Below, one piece after another: positions 1 through 9,902 of a stretch of DNA of 35,660 nucleotides. This DNA comes from Bremia lactucae (taxonomy: Eukaryota; Oomycota; Peronosporomycetes; Peronosporales; Peronosporaceae): contig NC_090627.1 in NCBI RefSeq assembly GCF_004359215.1, positions 1,619,857-1,655,516 on the forward strand. The letters are read 5' to 3'. The notes beneath the pieces were generated by a model. That model was not told the origin of the DNA, searched no databases, and saw only the letters and a list, made by a program, of their open reading frames with translations. Position 1 is the first letter of the stretch. Every line of letters begins with the position of its first letter. The translations under genes and the position numbers were made by a program.

Positions 1-253
1 GCTTGATTTAACCACTATACACATCTCTCAAGAACCGCTTGGGTTCTGGGTTGGTAATTGAGTTATCTCCGAAGTTAACTTCGGAGGCGCATACAGCTCA
101 AGAGTATAAGCCCTTACTCTTGACTCGTCATTAACCAAGACCTTCAATGTCTCGGTTTCATCCTGGGATTGATCCACAGGCTGCCGAGGAATCAATCCCT
201 CGTAAAACTGAAGTCTAGTCACTTCAGCATTAACTATTTGAGGAGATTTCTCC

Positions 254-829
254 GTGGCGAGTTATTCCCTCAACGTCTTCCGACTATGATTGCGCTATCA
301 CCGTCAGGTCCTCTACGGTCGACTCTCTACTCGACCTAGGATCAATGTGTTGTCCTTTTTGGACAACCGGTATCTTCCTTGAATGTCGCCCGCTAGGCGT
401 ACATTCATGTCTCAATCCACTCGACTTATTCGAGTGGTGGACCTTCTGCGCTGCCTGTGCACTCGCACAGCCGCCGGCAGCAAACTCCACACGGTGATTG
501 GTAATCACACTGTGATCTTGTGCAGTCGTACTAACGAGTACGTGGCGAGTTATTCCCTCAACGTCTCTCGACTGTGATTGCGCTATCACCGTCAGGTCCT
601 CTACGGTCGACTCTCTACTCGACCTAGGATCAATGTGTTGTCCTTTTTGGACAACCGGTATCTTCCTTGAATGTCGCCCGCTAGGCGTACATTCATGTCT
701 CAATCCACTCGACTTATTCGAGTGGTGGACCTTCTGCGCTGCCTGTGCACTCGCACAGCCGCCGGCAGCTGACTCCACACGGTGATTGGTAATCACACTG
801 TGATCTTGTGCAGTCGTACTAACGACCGT
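254..829 (-). repeat. tandem duplication, two 288-bp units, in frame
   Basis: Units 254-541 and 542-829 are about 98% identical; I count five mismatches (three near 277-287 against 565-575, two near 480 against 768). The period of 288 is exactly 96 codons, so the minus-strand reading frame 931-284 passes through both units and encodes a duplicated 96-residue basic segment. The unit boundary falls after GTCGTACTAACGA. Each unit also carries several perfect short hairpins. It could be a real expansion in the element or a collapsed/expanded assembly repeat. Confidence 0.85.
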
Positions 830-965
830 AGCACAAGTGAGGCTATCGCACTCACTTGTAGTGCATCCACACGCTTGTGGAAGCTCCAAGACGTCCATCA
901 GATGGTCACCTGATGAACAAGTGGTAGGCATCTTTACGGATCGATGCTGCCAGCTGATCCTAAGC

Positions 966-1307
966 CTAGGATGACATCAAATTTGTCTCCAAATCCAGTA
1001 CGATGAAATCATCATCGTACTGTAAATCGTTTAACGTGTAGTAAAATTTCACTACGCGTTTCATTACTGTTATCGATGCGCCTGTCGCTAGACGCACCGT
1101 CATCCTCGTTGGAGGGATGTCGCGCTCAACATATTTGAGCCTACGACCCTCTAGTGACTGGCGACGAATAAAGTTATTCGACGCTCCACAGTCCAATAGG
1201 GCTCTAAGTGACAAATCATTTGTCACTAATCTGAAGGTGATGAGGTATCCCTCATCACCAGGTGCAGAGACACATAATGATTGTGTGTCTGGAGCAACTT
1301 TAATCAA
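966..1307 (-). pseudogene. gypsy retropepsin-like aspartic protease, frameshifted
   Basis: The 113-residue reading frame holds LLDCGASNNFIRRQSL near residue 38, the aspartic protease active-site segment with Cys in place of the usual Ser/Thr (D-C-G-A). It ends with IVLDLETN, after which the expected FDVILG flap-distal segment is found in a different frame at about 985-970. The family cleaves the retroelement Gag-Pol polyprotein and works as a dimer. The frameshift makes this copy non-functional. The identification rests on the active-site motif and the spacing to the ILG motif. Confidence 0.7.
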
Positions 1308-1501
1308 GAAATTTGCAAATTCTCTTGAGGTTGCATCGCAATGTTCGCTATATTTGTGTAAATAGTTGGCAAAATAGCAATATACGTACTGCCCATGCGA
1401 GTTTTATTAAATATGTAACCAATGTTGAGATCGGTGCGGGATTCCGCATCGAGTTATTTTAATAATGTCTTCTTACACTTATGCGTAGCACAAGATGTAT
1501 C

Positions 1502-1590
1502 CAGTGTCATCACGGGAGCGGTAATCCTGCTCCTCGTGCGCACTAAAAAGATTTGTTTTCAATAGTCTATCAATATCTAATAAAATCGAC
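1502..1590. repeat. LTR-related fragment
   Basis: This stretch shares an ordered block with 6526-6612, including GTCATCACGGGAGCGGT and CTCCTCGTGCGC and the AT-rich tail. The 6526-6879 block is an LTR, so this is probably a piece of a related LTR lying between the protease fragment (1-1360) and the reverse transcriptase fragment (1595-2440). The rest of 1361-1600 shows nothing I recognise. Confidence 0.45.
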
Positions 1591-1599
1591 CCTACCACT

Positions 1600-2440
1600 C
1601 ACGCATATCCTTTTAGTTCTTAGGAACCGGCCAATCAACTATGGTATTTACCTTGGCGGGATCCGCGCTAAGGCCTCGGTCCCAATGAATCACCCTAGGA
1701 AGATCATTATTTCTGCGCCAAAAATGCATTTAGATGCCATTGCATACAATTTCATTGTACGCATATACTCGAGCACTGCTCGCAAATGGTCTATGTGTTT
1801 TTCCATATCCGGCTGACCCTATTCCGCACGACTGTAGAGAAATATGTGATCAAGACGATTAGATGTTGCCGAAGCGTTGGAAAGGCCTTGTGGCATAAGC
1901 AACCACTCCCATAGTATACCGCTTGGGGTGCTAACCGCTGTAACCGGGATATCGCTTGCTGAGCAGTTAGTAATAACCATCGATTAAGTCAAGTGCACTG
2001 TATATCGTGCATCCCGCCGTATTGTTATGGAGATATATTTTCTAGGAATGGGGGTTTGTGCTAGTATAGTGGCAGCATTAGCCTATTATAAGCATGTACA
2101 GCGCCATTTACCATTTGGCTGTTGACACAAAGCGTCGGTGTCGAATGGGGAGATTTGTTCGCTCGTACCATGCCAACCTCTTGCTTAGCACGGAAAAAAT
2201 CGTCAATGACGTCAAAGTTTCCTTTGGTAAAGGCCACTTCGTGTAACACAGTATTTGGTTCCAGGAACCCAGTCAATTTCATGACGGACACCTCTATCCG
2301 GGGGTAAAACAAATGGTGGATTCGTACATACCACATCTTGAAATTCCCAAACTAGATCTTTAAGGAAAGATGACCCACTCCGCGCACTAAGCGCAGTTTT
2401 TGTGTCCTCCAGGACAGTTTCGTCCAGAAGCGACGATGAA
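1600..2440 (-). pseudogene. gypsy reverse transcriptase, decayed
   Basis: Minus-strand translation in shifting frames recovers the typical RT order: a pre-RT segment ending in an LPPDRG/HEID-like region (about 2300), FDVIDDFFRAKQE and KSPHSTPTLCV (within 2240-2130), a VHAYN segment (about 2080), then TAVSTPSGILWEWLLMPQGL (about 1900) and CIFGAE near 1700. The catalytic YxDD box is not cleanly preserved. RT makes cDNA from the element's RNA. Several frame changes and stops make it non-functional. Confidence 0.7.
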
Positions 2441-3210
2441 ATTTATTCAGTCGTTGGCCAAATGACCACTATCTCAGACAAGTCGCCAGCCTTTAAGGCT
2501 TGGCCGCACTCATCAATAGATATTTGGTCTGGCTCTTAAGATCATGTAATCAAGGATTGCCGCACGGCTAACTTCTCCTTCGATGTTACCGATTACACGA
2601 TTTACAAGCGTATGCAAATGCTTACTCGGATCACTTTGTGAGGGTATAGACGCTTCGCGTCTCTCCTGTCTTGGAGTAGAGACGATACGCCTCTTAGAGC
2701 CCGGGACAATCACGTCCTCAAATTTTCCAACCTGTATTGGTTCTGTACCAGAGCTGGTGTCTAATCCGACATCCGACGAGGAGTTATGTAACTCAACTTC
2801 CTTGTTTAGTGCCGTTTACATGTCATTTCACGTGCATTAGAAGGGTTTGACCCAAAATGCCCTGGCAAAGCGTCAATACTGTCACTATTGACACTCAGTA
2901 TGGTGCCACATCGGCCCACCATACTCGGTGGACTTAGACGTGCCACTCCACGTGCCTCAGGGACATACGCCCTTGATGACTTGGCCTTTTAGGCCTACAA
3001 TTCTTTCAGATTCAGTAAATTGTTATTGCAACGAGTGTCACTCAACGGAGTACGTGCCGTTCCAACCCTTTTCTGTGTCGGGCTCAAAATTAATGTCTTT
3101 AACATTGGAGTTTATCAACTTAGTTATTCCAATGTCTAAAGCACTGACAGATTCAAGCAGTGATTCGCGCCAATAGCGCTTTTTTGCCTAGCAAAGTGGG
3201 GTTTAGGGCT

Positions 3211-3537
3211 CTACAAAACTGTGCTAGGAACATTGCGCGTTGCGCCTAAGTTCTTAGACCTCCTATCGATCCATGGCTCATGGCATTCAAGCCAGGCCAT
3301 ACCAAGGATGAGATCATATCTCGAATTCAAATCAAGGACGAGATAGCGTTCCACACTGTCAAAGTCCAGAAACTTCATACCTAAGTTTAACGGAACTGTA
3401 AGAATAGTGGCACGAGTCCCTGTCACTAAGCGAACAATAGTCGTATCAATTTCATGCGCTATTAAGCGCCTTAGCATATTGTTAATTTTCCTCAGGGGAA
3501 AGACGTCGAGCATAATTGCAAGATGCTCCTGAGTCAA
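3211..3537 (-). pseudogene. gypsy retropepsin-like protease, N-terminally broken
   Basis: The 108-residue frame contains VERYLVLDLNSRYDLILGMAW, the second half of a gypsy retropepsin (hydrophobic strand, then LILGM-W), followed by CHEPWIDRR, common just after the protease in this family. The region before it should carry the D-S/T/C-G-A active site, but the frame shows no clear copy, so that part is frameshifted or lost. It is distinct in sequence from the protease at 966-1307. Confidence 0.65.
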
Positions 3538-3599
3538 TTAGAATTGATCATGGCTTATCAAAGCCCTTCACAGTCGCTTGAGCGACTAACAAGCCAGGC

Positions 3600-4130
3600 T
3601 TGAACTCACGCCCCCTATCATTACGCACCGAGCTAATAAGGGCTAGGTCTTATTTATTCTCACTTCCTAGAGGTTCGACAGATCCTAGGTCTTCTTCAGT
3701 AGGTCGCCCCGCACCTCCTTCTTCTGGCGGACTTCGGCTTCCAGATGCACGAATACGTGTTCTTGCATGTACCGTGCGTCTTCATTGCGGCATAATTCAT
3801 CTTCACAATTCGTATTCGCACAGCCACTTGTCCAACTGCGTATCGACGTTTTCACGCACCGTACCATTTCTGACATAGGCCGGAATTGGTGCTCATGCGA
3901 GCTTTGCGCGTTTTGCGTAGAGGAGAGACCGGGCGTAAATGTTTTGTGCTTCCGCACATATAACATCTACGGATGTTCTTACGCTTTTCCACAGTTTGAA
4001 GCACTTCTTCTCCTTCCTCGACGAGGCTAAGATCAACGGGTTCCGGTCTATTAGACGATACCGAAGTGCTCTAGGAGCTTGTACGATAAACATGCGCCGC
4101 TGCTTCTTGCTTTGTGTAAATCTTACCAAG
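3600..4130 (-). pseudogene. gag-like region of gypsy element
   Basis: Two minus-strand stretches (4129-3893 and about 3890-3690 in another frame) together encode a basic, Arg/Lys-rich sequence with segments such as YVRNGTVRENVDTQLDKWL and NTYSCIWKPKSARRR. Its place directly upstream of the retropepsin makes it the end of gag or a gag-pro linker. I see no zinc knuckle. It is broken by at least one frameshift and a stop. Confidence 0.5.
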
Positions 4131-4140
4131 GTCTAAACGC

Positions 4141-5279
4141 CTGACCTCTGTGGCGTAAATGATCTTTAAGAATTCGTAAGCGGAAGCCACACGCAATATG
4201 CAAACCACAGACTTTCCAGCGCCATTGTGTCCTGATGTTAATTAAGTTTTATTAACAAGGACGTCTTCTTTCATTAACTTTCTTCAACACAGACTTCAAG
4301 ATCGACGCAACTCGTAGCTCAACGCTTTCATGGTGCTTAAATCATTTGAGGCACTTCTTAATAAAAGTATAGTTCAGACATTCGCTACGCATATTTTTTG
4401 GTCGAATCTATCTTCAAGCTCTTACACGAGCTCAAAATGACTCATCTCCTCAACATTTTTAACTGCTCCTTATCAAAGCTCCTAAACAGAAAATTGCAAA
4501 GTTTTTGACCCGAAAGTTGATTAGAATCTAAAATTTTGTCAGTGGCATTTTTTCTGACATCGTTTTCCGAAATGGCTCCACTTATTCGAAGAAGGTTCAT
4601 CAATTCTGTTTTTATCCACGAGCTTATCAAGCACAATCTCGTAGTTTTTGAAATTATACCGACTAAAGACTTGAGGTGTTTTTTTCGTTCTGGGCCGTCT
4701 CATGTAAGCAGAGCGAGACCGCATATCAGTGTGACAGAGACCGAACGCGCTTTCACCAGGGCTTTTTGTAATGGGGCGCTGTTGTGGTACATTTAATTTA
4801 TGGGTAAAATACCCTTTTGTTCTATTAAAAATAGGTAATTACTAAAATCCCATTTATTAGGTACATATGTGGCAGACGTCAAATATAAATCTGGCGGTTG
4901 AAATCTATTTTAAATTAGCTAGGGTAAGGTCTTAGATTTAAATATGTGACAGAAGTTCCATTTCCCTTTTGATCTTAAAGCGTCTAGTGCCTTCCTCAAG
5001 CTTGCGCATTGATCTGTGAGAGAAAGAACCCTTTCGAAGGTATATACTCTCGGTCACTAGCTGCCCTTGGTCCTACGAATCGTTGAATCCCTTAAGAATA
5101 CACTTAGCTTTAAGAGCTTGTACGACTCATTGAGTTGTAAAACCTGTTAGTTCTATAGAACTAAGTGACTCTTTGAGTCAATAAGTCTGCCTCTGACTAA
5201 CAGAACGAGGCAGCTCCGCTACACCTGGTTGCACTCGTAGTCAATCTACGCCTGAGTCTTCAAAAGCATTAGCCTTTGA
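4141..5279. other. non-coding or unrecognised, AT-rich
   Basis: Short overlapping frames occur on both strands at 4440-4800 but none shows a domain I recognise, and the two minus-strand ones overlap in different frames. The stretch at 4790-4960 is strongly AT-rich. It lies between the minus-strand gypsy element and the plus-strand gag fragment, so decayed retroelement DNA is the likeliest content. Confidence 0.4.
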
Positions 5280-6060
5280 TGTAATGAAAACGTTTCCAGA
5301 ACTTTCAGAGGCGGATCAAGCAGCGTTTGAGAAACTAAATTCATTGGCTTGAACACATTGAGTTCATAATGTCCCAGGGACCAGAGGTCCTGGACGCAAG
5401 GATTGAAGCATTTGTGCGTTACAAGCCTCTCTTATTGAACATACCCAGGATCACTCGGCGGCATCTATGCCAACTCGGTACATTTCGGTACCTGATTCAG
5501 AGCCTAAGGTCCGCCCTGTTGTTGTCAACGTTAAGGCATTTGAGGCAAAAGAGGGAGAAAAACTCCCTTTTGGATCAAGCGCAGATGGAGATGTCCATTG
5601 ACTATGCCTTGTACTTAACAGAACGGCAAAAGGCCATGGCCATTTCCAAGGAAGCTCGGAGGGAGAGCCATGGAATGGGCACTGTCGTGCAGTACAAATA
5701 TAAACGACGCTTTTCCCTCATGGGATTCGGTGAGTCAGCAAATGACCCGCATGTTTACTCCGCCCAATCAGGTTTTTCGCATGCGATCAAGGCTCGTAGC
5801 GACTCGTCAGAAAAGACGATTTAGGGGGTTTTGTCCAGGAGTTAAGAACTCTCATTGCATCGATGCATCAAGACCCGATGCAAGAAGCCATTGTCGGAAC
5901 AGTCTTTTGTGGGGTTCAATGAGGGCGTTACCCGGACGAAATTATTCCGATCCCATCCTGCTACTTTGCGTCTGCTCGTGTTAGCAGACGTGCCTATAAG
6001 TGAAATCATAAAATCGTCAAGGAAGATGTCTGTTATCGGTTATCTGTTGTCAAATGTTCT
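5280..6060 (+). pseudogene. gypsy gag fragment
   Basis: Plus-strand frames carry the core of an oomycete gypsy gag: [20 protein letters not shown] with F-W-I following (5505-5580), then MEWALSCSTNINDAFPSWDS (5670), a basic segment rich in Arg (about 5780), then FVQELRTLIASMHQDPMQEA in the third frame (5830-5890). The reading frame changes at least twice. Gag forms the capsid-like particle of the element. No protease or zinc knuckle follows; the sequence runs into unrelated retroelement DNA at about 6230-6400. Confidence 0.65.
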
Positions 6061-6525
6061 TTTTTAGCCCATAGAGAAATTACTTTCGAACAGATATTCA
6101 AATACTACGGGATGTGAAGCAGTTTATGCTGCAAGCGCCCGAGCTGCTTCCAACATGCTCCATCCGGAGTTGGCGACATCCGCGCTTCGCTGCCGTTTCT
6201 GCACGAGCTAGCGATCTTGCACGCTTTATGTAACGGGATACCTTTCACTAGTACTGGTAAGTACTAGTTGACCTTACACTGTTTACAGTGAAGGTTATGT
6301 GCCTCGAAACGTCACGTACACAGGGGTACAGAGGAAGGTTTCTACGTAGCTAAGGGTTTATAGCTACCAAAGCTGTAGGCGGGCACGACTTAATGCGGCC
6401 ACGATCTACTAAAGTACACACCCTAGCACAGCGAGGAAGCAATTTGACCGTCTACTCTCGTTTGCCGTGAGATAGTTGTGGTGGGCGCCTTAGCGACCTT
6501 ACTCCATGCACTAAGTACTCTAGTA

Positions 6526-6879
6526 AAATGTCATCACGGGAGCGGTGATCCGACTCCTCGTGCGCGCTTACCAAAAAGGAATTAGTTTTTAGACTGTTTT
6601 TTAATTTAATCGTATTATTAATAAACAACCTATTTTTAAACAATAATAAAATGTCATCTCTGTAGATAACACCAATATGCATTCCGAGCGTATCTTTCTA
6701 AGAACCTCGCGTAACGGATGACGCTAGGCGTCATCCCTCCTAATGTGAACGCACCTAGGTGCATTCACACCCAAGTGGTGGGTCTGATTACTTAATTTAA
6801 GTGATTGTCCACCTCCTAAAGTACACAAAGTGTACTTAAAGGGGACTGTGTAACATTAGGGCAACTTTAGCCCGTTACA
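6526..6879 (-). mobile_element. gypsy LTR (one end defined)
   Basis: Read on the minus strand, a purine-rich tract AAAGGGGGGATAA (6892-6880) is followed directly by TGTAACGGGC at 6879, the expected polypurine tract and LTR start. The next about 240 bp match the plus-strand copy at 26576-26852, and the far part matches 1502-1590. The LTR contains near-perfect hairpins, for example 6716-6736. The other LTR end is not defined by a clean terminal CA or a target duplication, so the left limit is approximate. Confidence 0.65.
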
Positions 6880-6936
6880 TTATCCCCCCTTTAAAATGAA
6901 TTTACATTTTGAAATTCGTCAAAGAGGAAGAAGGAA

Positions 6937-8575
6937 GTGCGAGCTGGTTTACGCGCCGCCTTGTTCTCTCAGTCACTCCAGCGAACTATGTTTACATACA
7001 CGGCGCCAAAGATGCCACCTAATGGGGCAACGCTGGTGGGTCGTCTGCGAAGACACCCAACCAACCACGCGCTAAGCAGCACGCGCCGCATTAACACGCT
7101 GGCAGCGTCTAATGCTTTGGTCGAAAGGCCGACAGCTGCGCTGCTGCTGCATTAACTGGGCTTAAGGATATATTCCACATTAACAGTGAGGATGTCGATT
7201 CGTCGCTCATTGTCGACTACGATGAGTCGTCACCTCATAGTAGTGTTGCGGACAACGAGCTAATGAGGAAGGATGCTGGTGCATTATTGCCCATCCAAAC
7301 TTCTATCATTGCTCATAACAAGACAACAAAGTTTTCCAATGCTGTCTCGTCGTCTGCGCTGGATAGCGCAGCGACCATTAATGAGAGTGCTGCCCATAAA
7401 GGCGCAGCCGCTTCTCCGTCTAGTAGAACCACAACGTCTATCGCTCAGACGGTATCCATGATGATTCTGACATAGACGATTTCTGAGCCTAAAGCTCCGC
7501 CAGCGACACGTGAATGTGCTCAGTCGGTGTCACAGGCAAGTCGTATCAGACGTGGCTATGTGACGGGAGGCATACCACTTATGCCACCTCCATCTCAATG
7601 GCCTCGCGCCAACGAGCCGAGAGCATCGCTCCTAGAGCGTGCTATCGTAGACGCACATAATTATTATGGCGTCTATGATGCATGGAGGTCTCAGGGGAAA
7701 TCGCTTGGACGTATTTTCCTGATCCCAGTCGTGTTGCGTTCGTATGAAACGCCCGACCAATACGAGGCGAAATTCACGCGCCGCATTCATCCGCATTCCG
7801 ATGCGATGAAAGAGCGGCCGCAGCAAATTAATTTCTCCCGCTTGCGTGTAAATGAAATTATGGGCGGTACTGTACCCCCTGTTTCTTCTCACAACGCTGC
7901 TTCTGCTAGTTCATTTGACACTAGCGAAGAGGCTTCAGCTGTGGTGCTCTTTTTCATAGGCAGCCACCAAGCCGGAAACGTCAATACGTAGGGTACCGAT
8001 CGGCTCCCAAGAGTCGAAACTCTTCGGGTAACGTCTCCGTCGGACGCGGATCTGACGCCTTTGCCTCACGGAGCGGTGGGCAAGCAACCTTTCATTAAGG
8101 AAGCGTTGCTTCCCACCCGCATCCATCAGTGCATGCAGCGCCCTATAGGAGTGGCGATCTCGCCCACCTACTCGTGGCTGTCTTACCTTCGTCCGTTCAG
8201 TCGCAGGCATTAAGCGCTGCCGAACGACGTATTGTGGATCTCGATGGTCAAGTCTTGTGACTGACCTCTAATCTTCGGGATGTCCGCCCGAAGGATCTTC
8301 AGGGTTATGAACGCCTGAAACTTCGGCTTGACATCCTGGAGAAGTTGATGCTGAGGGACCCCCATTTCGCGCATGGTGTCCCTCGCTCTACGAGTCCTTT
8401 TCGTGGTGGGAGGAGTCATTCGGCTAAAAGTTTTTACCCTTCTCCGTCTCCTTTCACCCGATCGACGCTCGACTCACAGTCAGCGTTAGCTTGGTCCATA
8501 CATGTGCTTATCATCCACCGAGTCGACAAAAAGTTGGAGTTTCACCCAGCCTTTGGACCTCCCATATATTGAGAT
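6937..8575 (+). pseudogene. gypsy 5' coding region (gag N-terminal part), decayed
   Basis: Several plus-strand frames (6937-7155, 7263-7475, 7527-7991, 8345-8572) align in order with the block at 33490-35125. Shared protein segments include VTGGIPLMPPPS, LLERA-x2-DA, KSLGR and AHLL...VQSQ-LSAAE-RI-DL; shared DNA includes AGAGTCGAAACTCTTCGGGTA. The 3' part ends in a Ser/Arg/Phe-rich tail (FRGGRSHSAKSFYPSPSPF). The conserved order in two copies shows this was one long coding region. Its assignment to gag rests on the low-complexity basic tail and the surrounding retroelement, not on a diagnostic motif. Confidence 0.55.
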
Positions 8576-8689
8576 CGAGAAATTTAGCTATACTAGTTAC
8601 AAGCGATTGCAAAAATGCAATCGCTGTCAAAAGACAGGGCACTATACTATTCGAGTGATAAACATTTGACTTAGCCTTTGTTTGCACAT

Positions 8690-9420
8690 CCGTCGTCGTT
8701 TACGAACTCCAAAGTGTAGTGGGTCGTCACACTGACGTTTTGTGCAGTTGTACTAATGACCGAATCACAAGTGACACTAACACGCTTGTGAACGATCTAA
8801 GACTTTCATCATGTGGCCATCTGATAAACGAGAGATAGTCATCATAACAGCTTTATGCTGCCAAATAATACATGACCTATACTATCTGAGCAATGGTAAT
8901 TTTAGAATGACACAAAATTTGTCATTCGAAATAAGTACGATAAATCATCATCGTACTGTTTACCCTTCTACGCGTGTTGGATGCCAACCACACAATTCTT
9001 GACTGTTCCAGATGCGCCTGTTGCAAGGCGCACTGTCATCATGTTTATAGATATATCGCGCTCAACGAACTTGAGCTTACGATCTTCTACGATTGGCTTT
9101 GCTACGTAAGGCTGAATTGGTGCAGGAATTTAATATACTAATAAGAAGCAAACTAACCGATTGAAACTTATTAAAATACTTGCAGTGTTTAGAAACTTAA
9201 CTCAACGAGAAGCGTAGATCAAGTTTCCAACTTTAATACAATAGTTCGAATGCATACAATCGACTAGGGACTGAAGTGAAAAATTATTTGCCACTATGAT
9301 TTACAAGGTGAGGATTATAAATCATCACCAGGGGCAGGAACACAAAATGCCGTTTGTTTGGAGCAACTTTCGTACAAAGGACTGCAAATTCACATGACGT
9401 TGATGAATCAATACGGCGAA
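8690..9420 (-). pseudogene. gypsy protease/linker remnant, copy of 775-1340
   Basis: DNA segments here match the minus-strand fragment at 775-1340 in the same order: CTTGTGCAGTCGTACTAA-like (8735-8760), CATCATGTGGCCATCTGAT (8808-8826), the AGTACGAT hairpin (8934-8957) and CACCAGGGGCAG with GGAGCAACTTT (9327-9370). No long reading frame survives. It represents the same protease family, more decayed than the first copy and split by AT-rich DNA at 9120-9300. Confidence 0.6.
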
Positions 9421-9639
9421 TTGCCCCTACAGACCCCGACCATTTTTCGAAGGTCCGCCTCGCAGATCCGATTTCGCAACAGCGTCAGATCCAGGTCCTC
9501 CGCTATTTTAGTGCGAGGTTAATCGCTTGCACAGTGTTTCTTGGCACTGGGCGTGGCGCACTCAGTTTCTAGCTAAAATCCTTTGCTTGCACTATAGATA
9601 TAGCTTGCTATAGCGTCTTTAATGCTAGAAAGTAAAGGT

Positions 9640-9902
9640 GAGTTTAACGGGACTATCCGCAAGACCCCTGATAAACTCAGTTACCTGTGTTCGTTTACCA
9701 TTTGATATTAAGTTTCGAGTGCACCTATTGGGCACCGAACTATTCGTGGTTTGTACGGATCACGCGTCACTGCGGACCGCAATAAACTCACCGCACCTCT
9801 CGCTTAGAATGGCAAGATGGCTTACATTCTTCTCTAAGTTCAATTTCAAAGTTGAACACAATCCGGGTAAGATACAACTTACAAATTATTTTGTAAGCTG
9901 GG
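9640..9902 (+). pseudogene. gypsy RNase H C-terminal fragment
   Basis: The frame encodes FVVCTDHASLRTAINSPHLS and then RMARWLTFFSKFNFKVEHNP, the typical second half of a gypsy RNase H domain, including the TDH Asp. The same segment occurs at 28985-29200 in another decayed element. The reading ends just where the duplicated block beginning at 9903 starts, so the fragment is truncated by, or fused at, that junction. Confidence 0.7.

Larger units (their letters stand above)
1..1360 (-). mobile_element. Ty3/gypsy retroelement fragment (protease and linker region)
   Basis: On the minus strand this block reads, in order, a retropepsin-like domain (1307 to about 950), a basic Ser/Thr-rich linker containing a tandem duplication (931 to 284) and a shorter open stretch (222 to 28). 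The order fits the region between protease and reverse transcriptase of an oomycete gypsy polyprotein. It is broken: at about 975 the protease loses frame just where the family shows a DVILG motif, and the DVILG-like residues continue in another frame. A diverged second copy of the protease and linker start lies at 8690-9420, and a remnant of the far end lies on the plus strand at about 30935-31025. The window cuts the element at base 1. Confidence 0.7.
1595..4140 (-). mobile_element. Ty3/gypsy element, gag-protease-reverse transcriptase remnant
   Basis: Read on the minus strand from 4140 down, the block gives a gag-like C-terminal region (about 4130-3600), a retropepsin (3537-3211), a degraded linker (about 2900-2450) and a reverse transcriptase (about 2440-1600). 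That is the normal gypsy order, so this is one element. It has many frame changes and stops and lacks RNase H and integrase. No LTR pair was found around it. Confidence 0.75.

Noticed and set aside
4442..4796. Overlapping frames suggestive of a small gene
   Set aside because: Two minus-strand frames and one plus-strand frame compete, none has a recognisable domain or a clean start.
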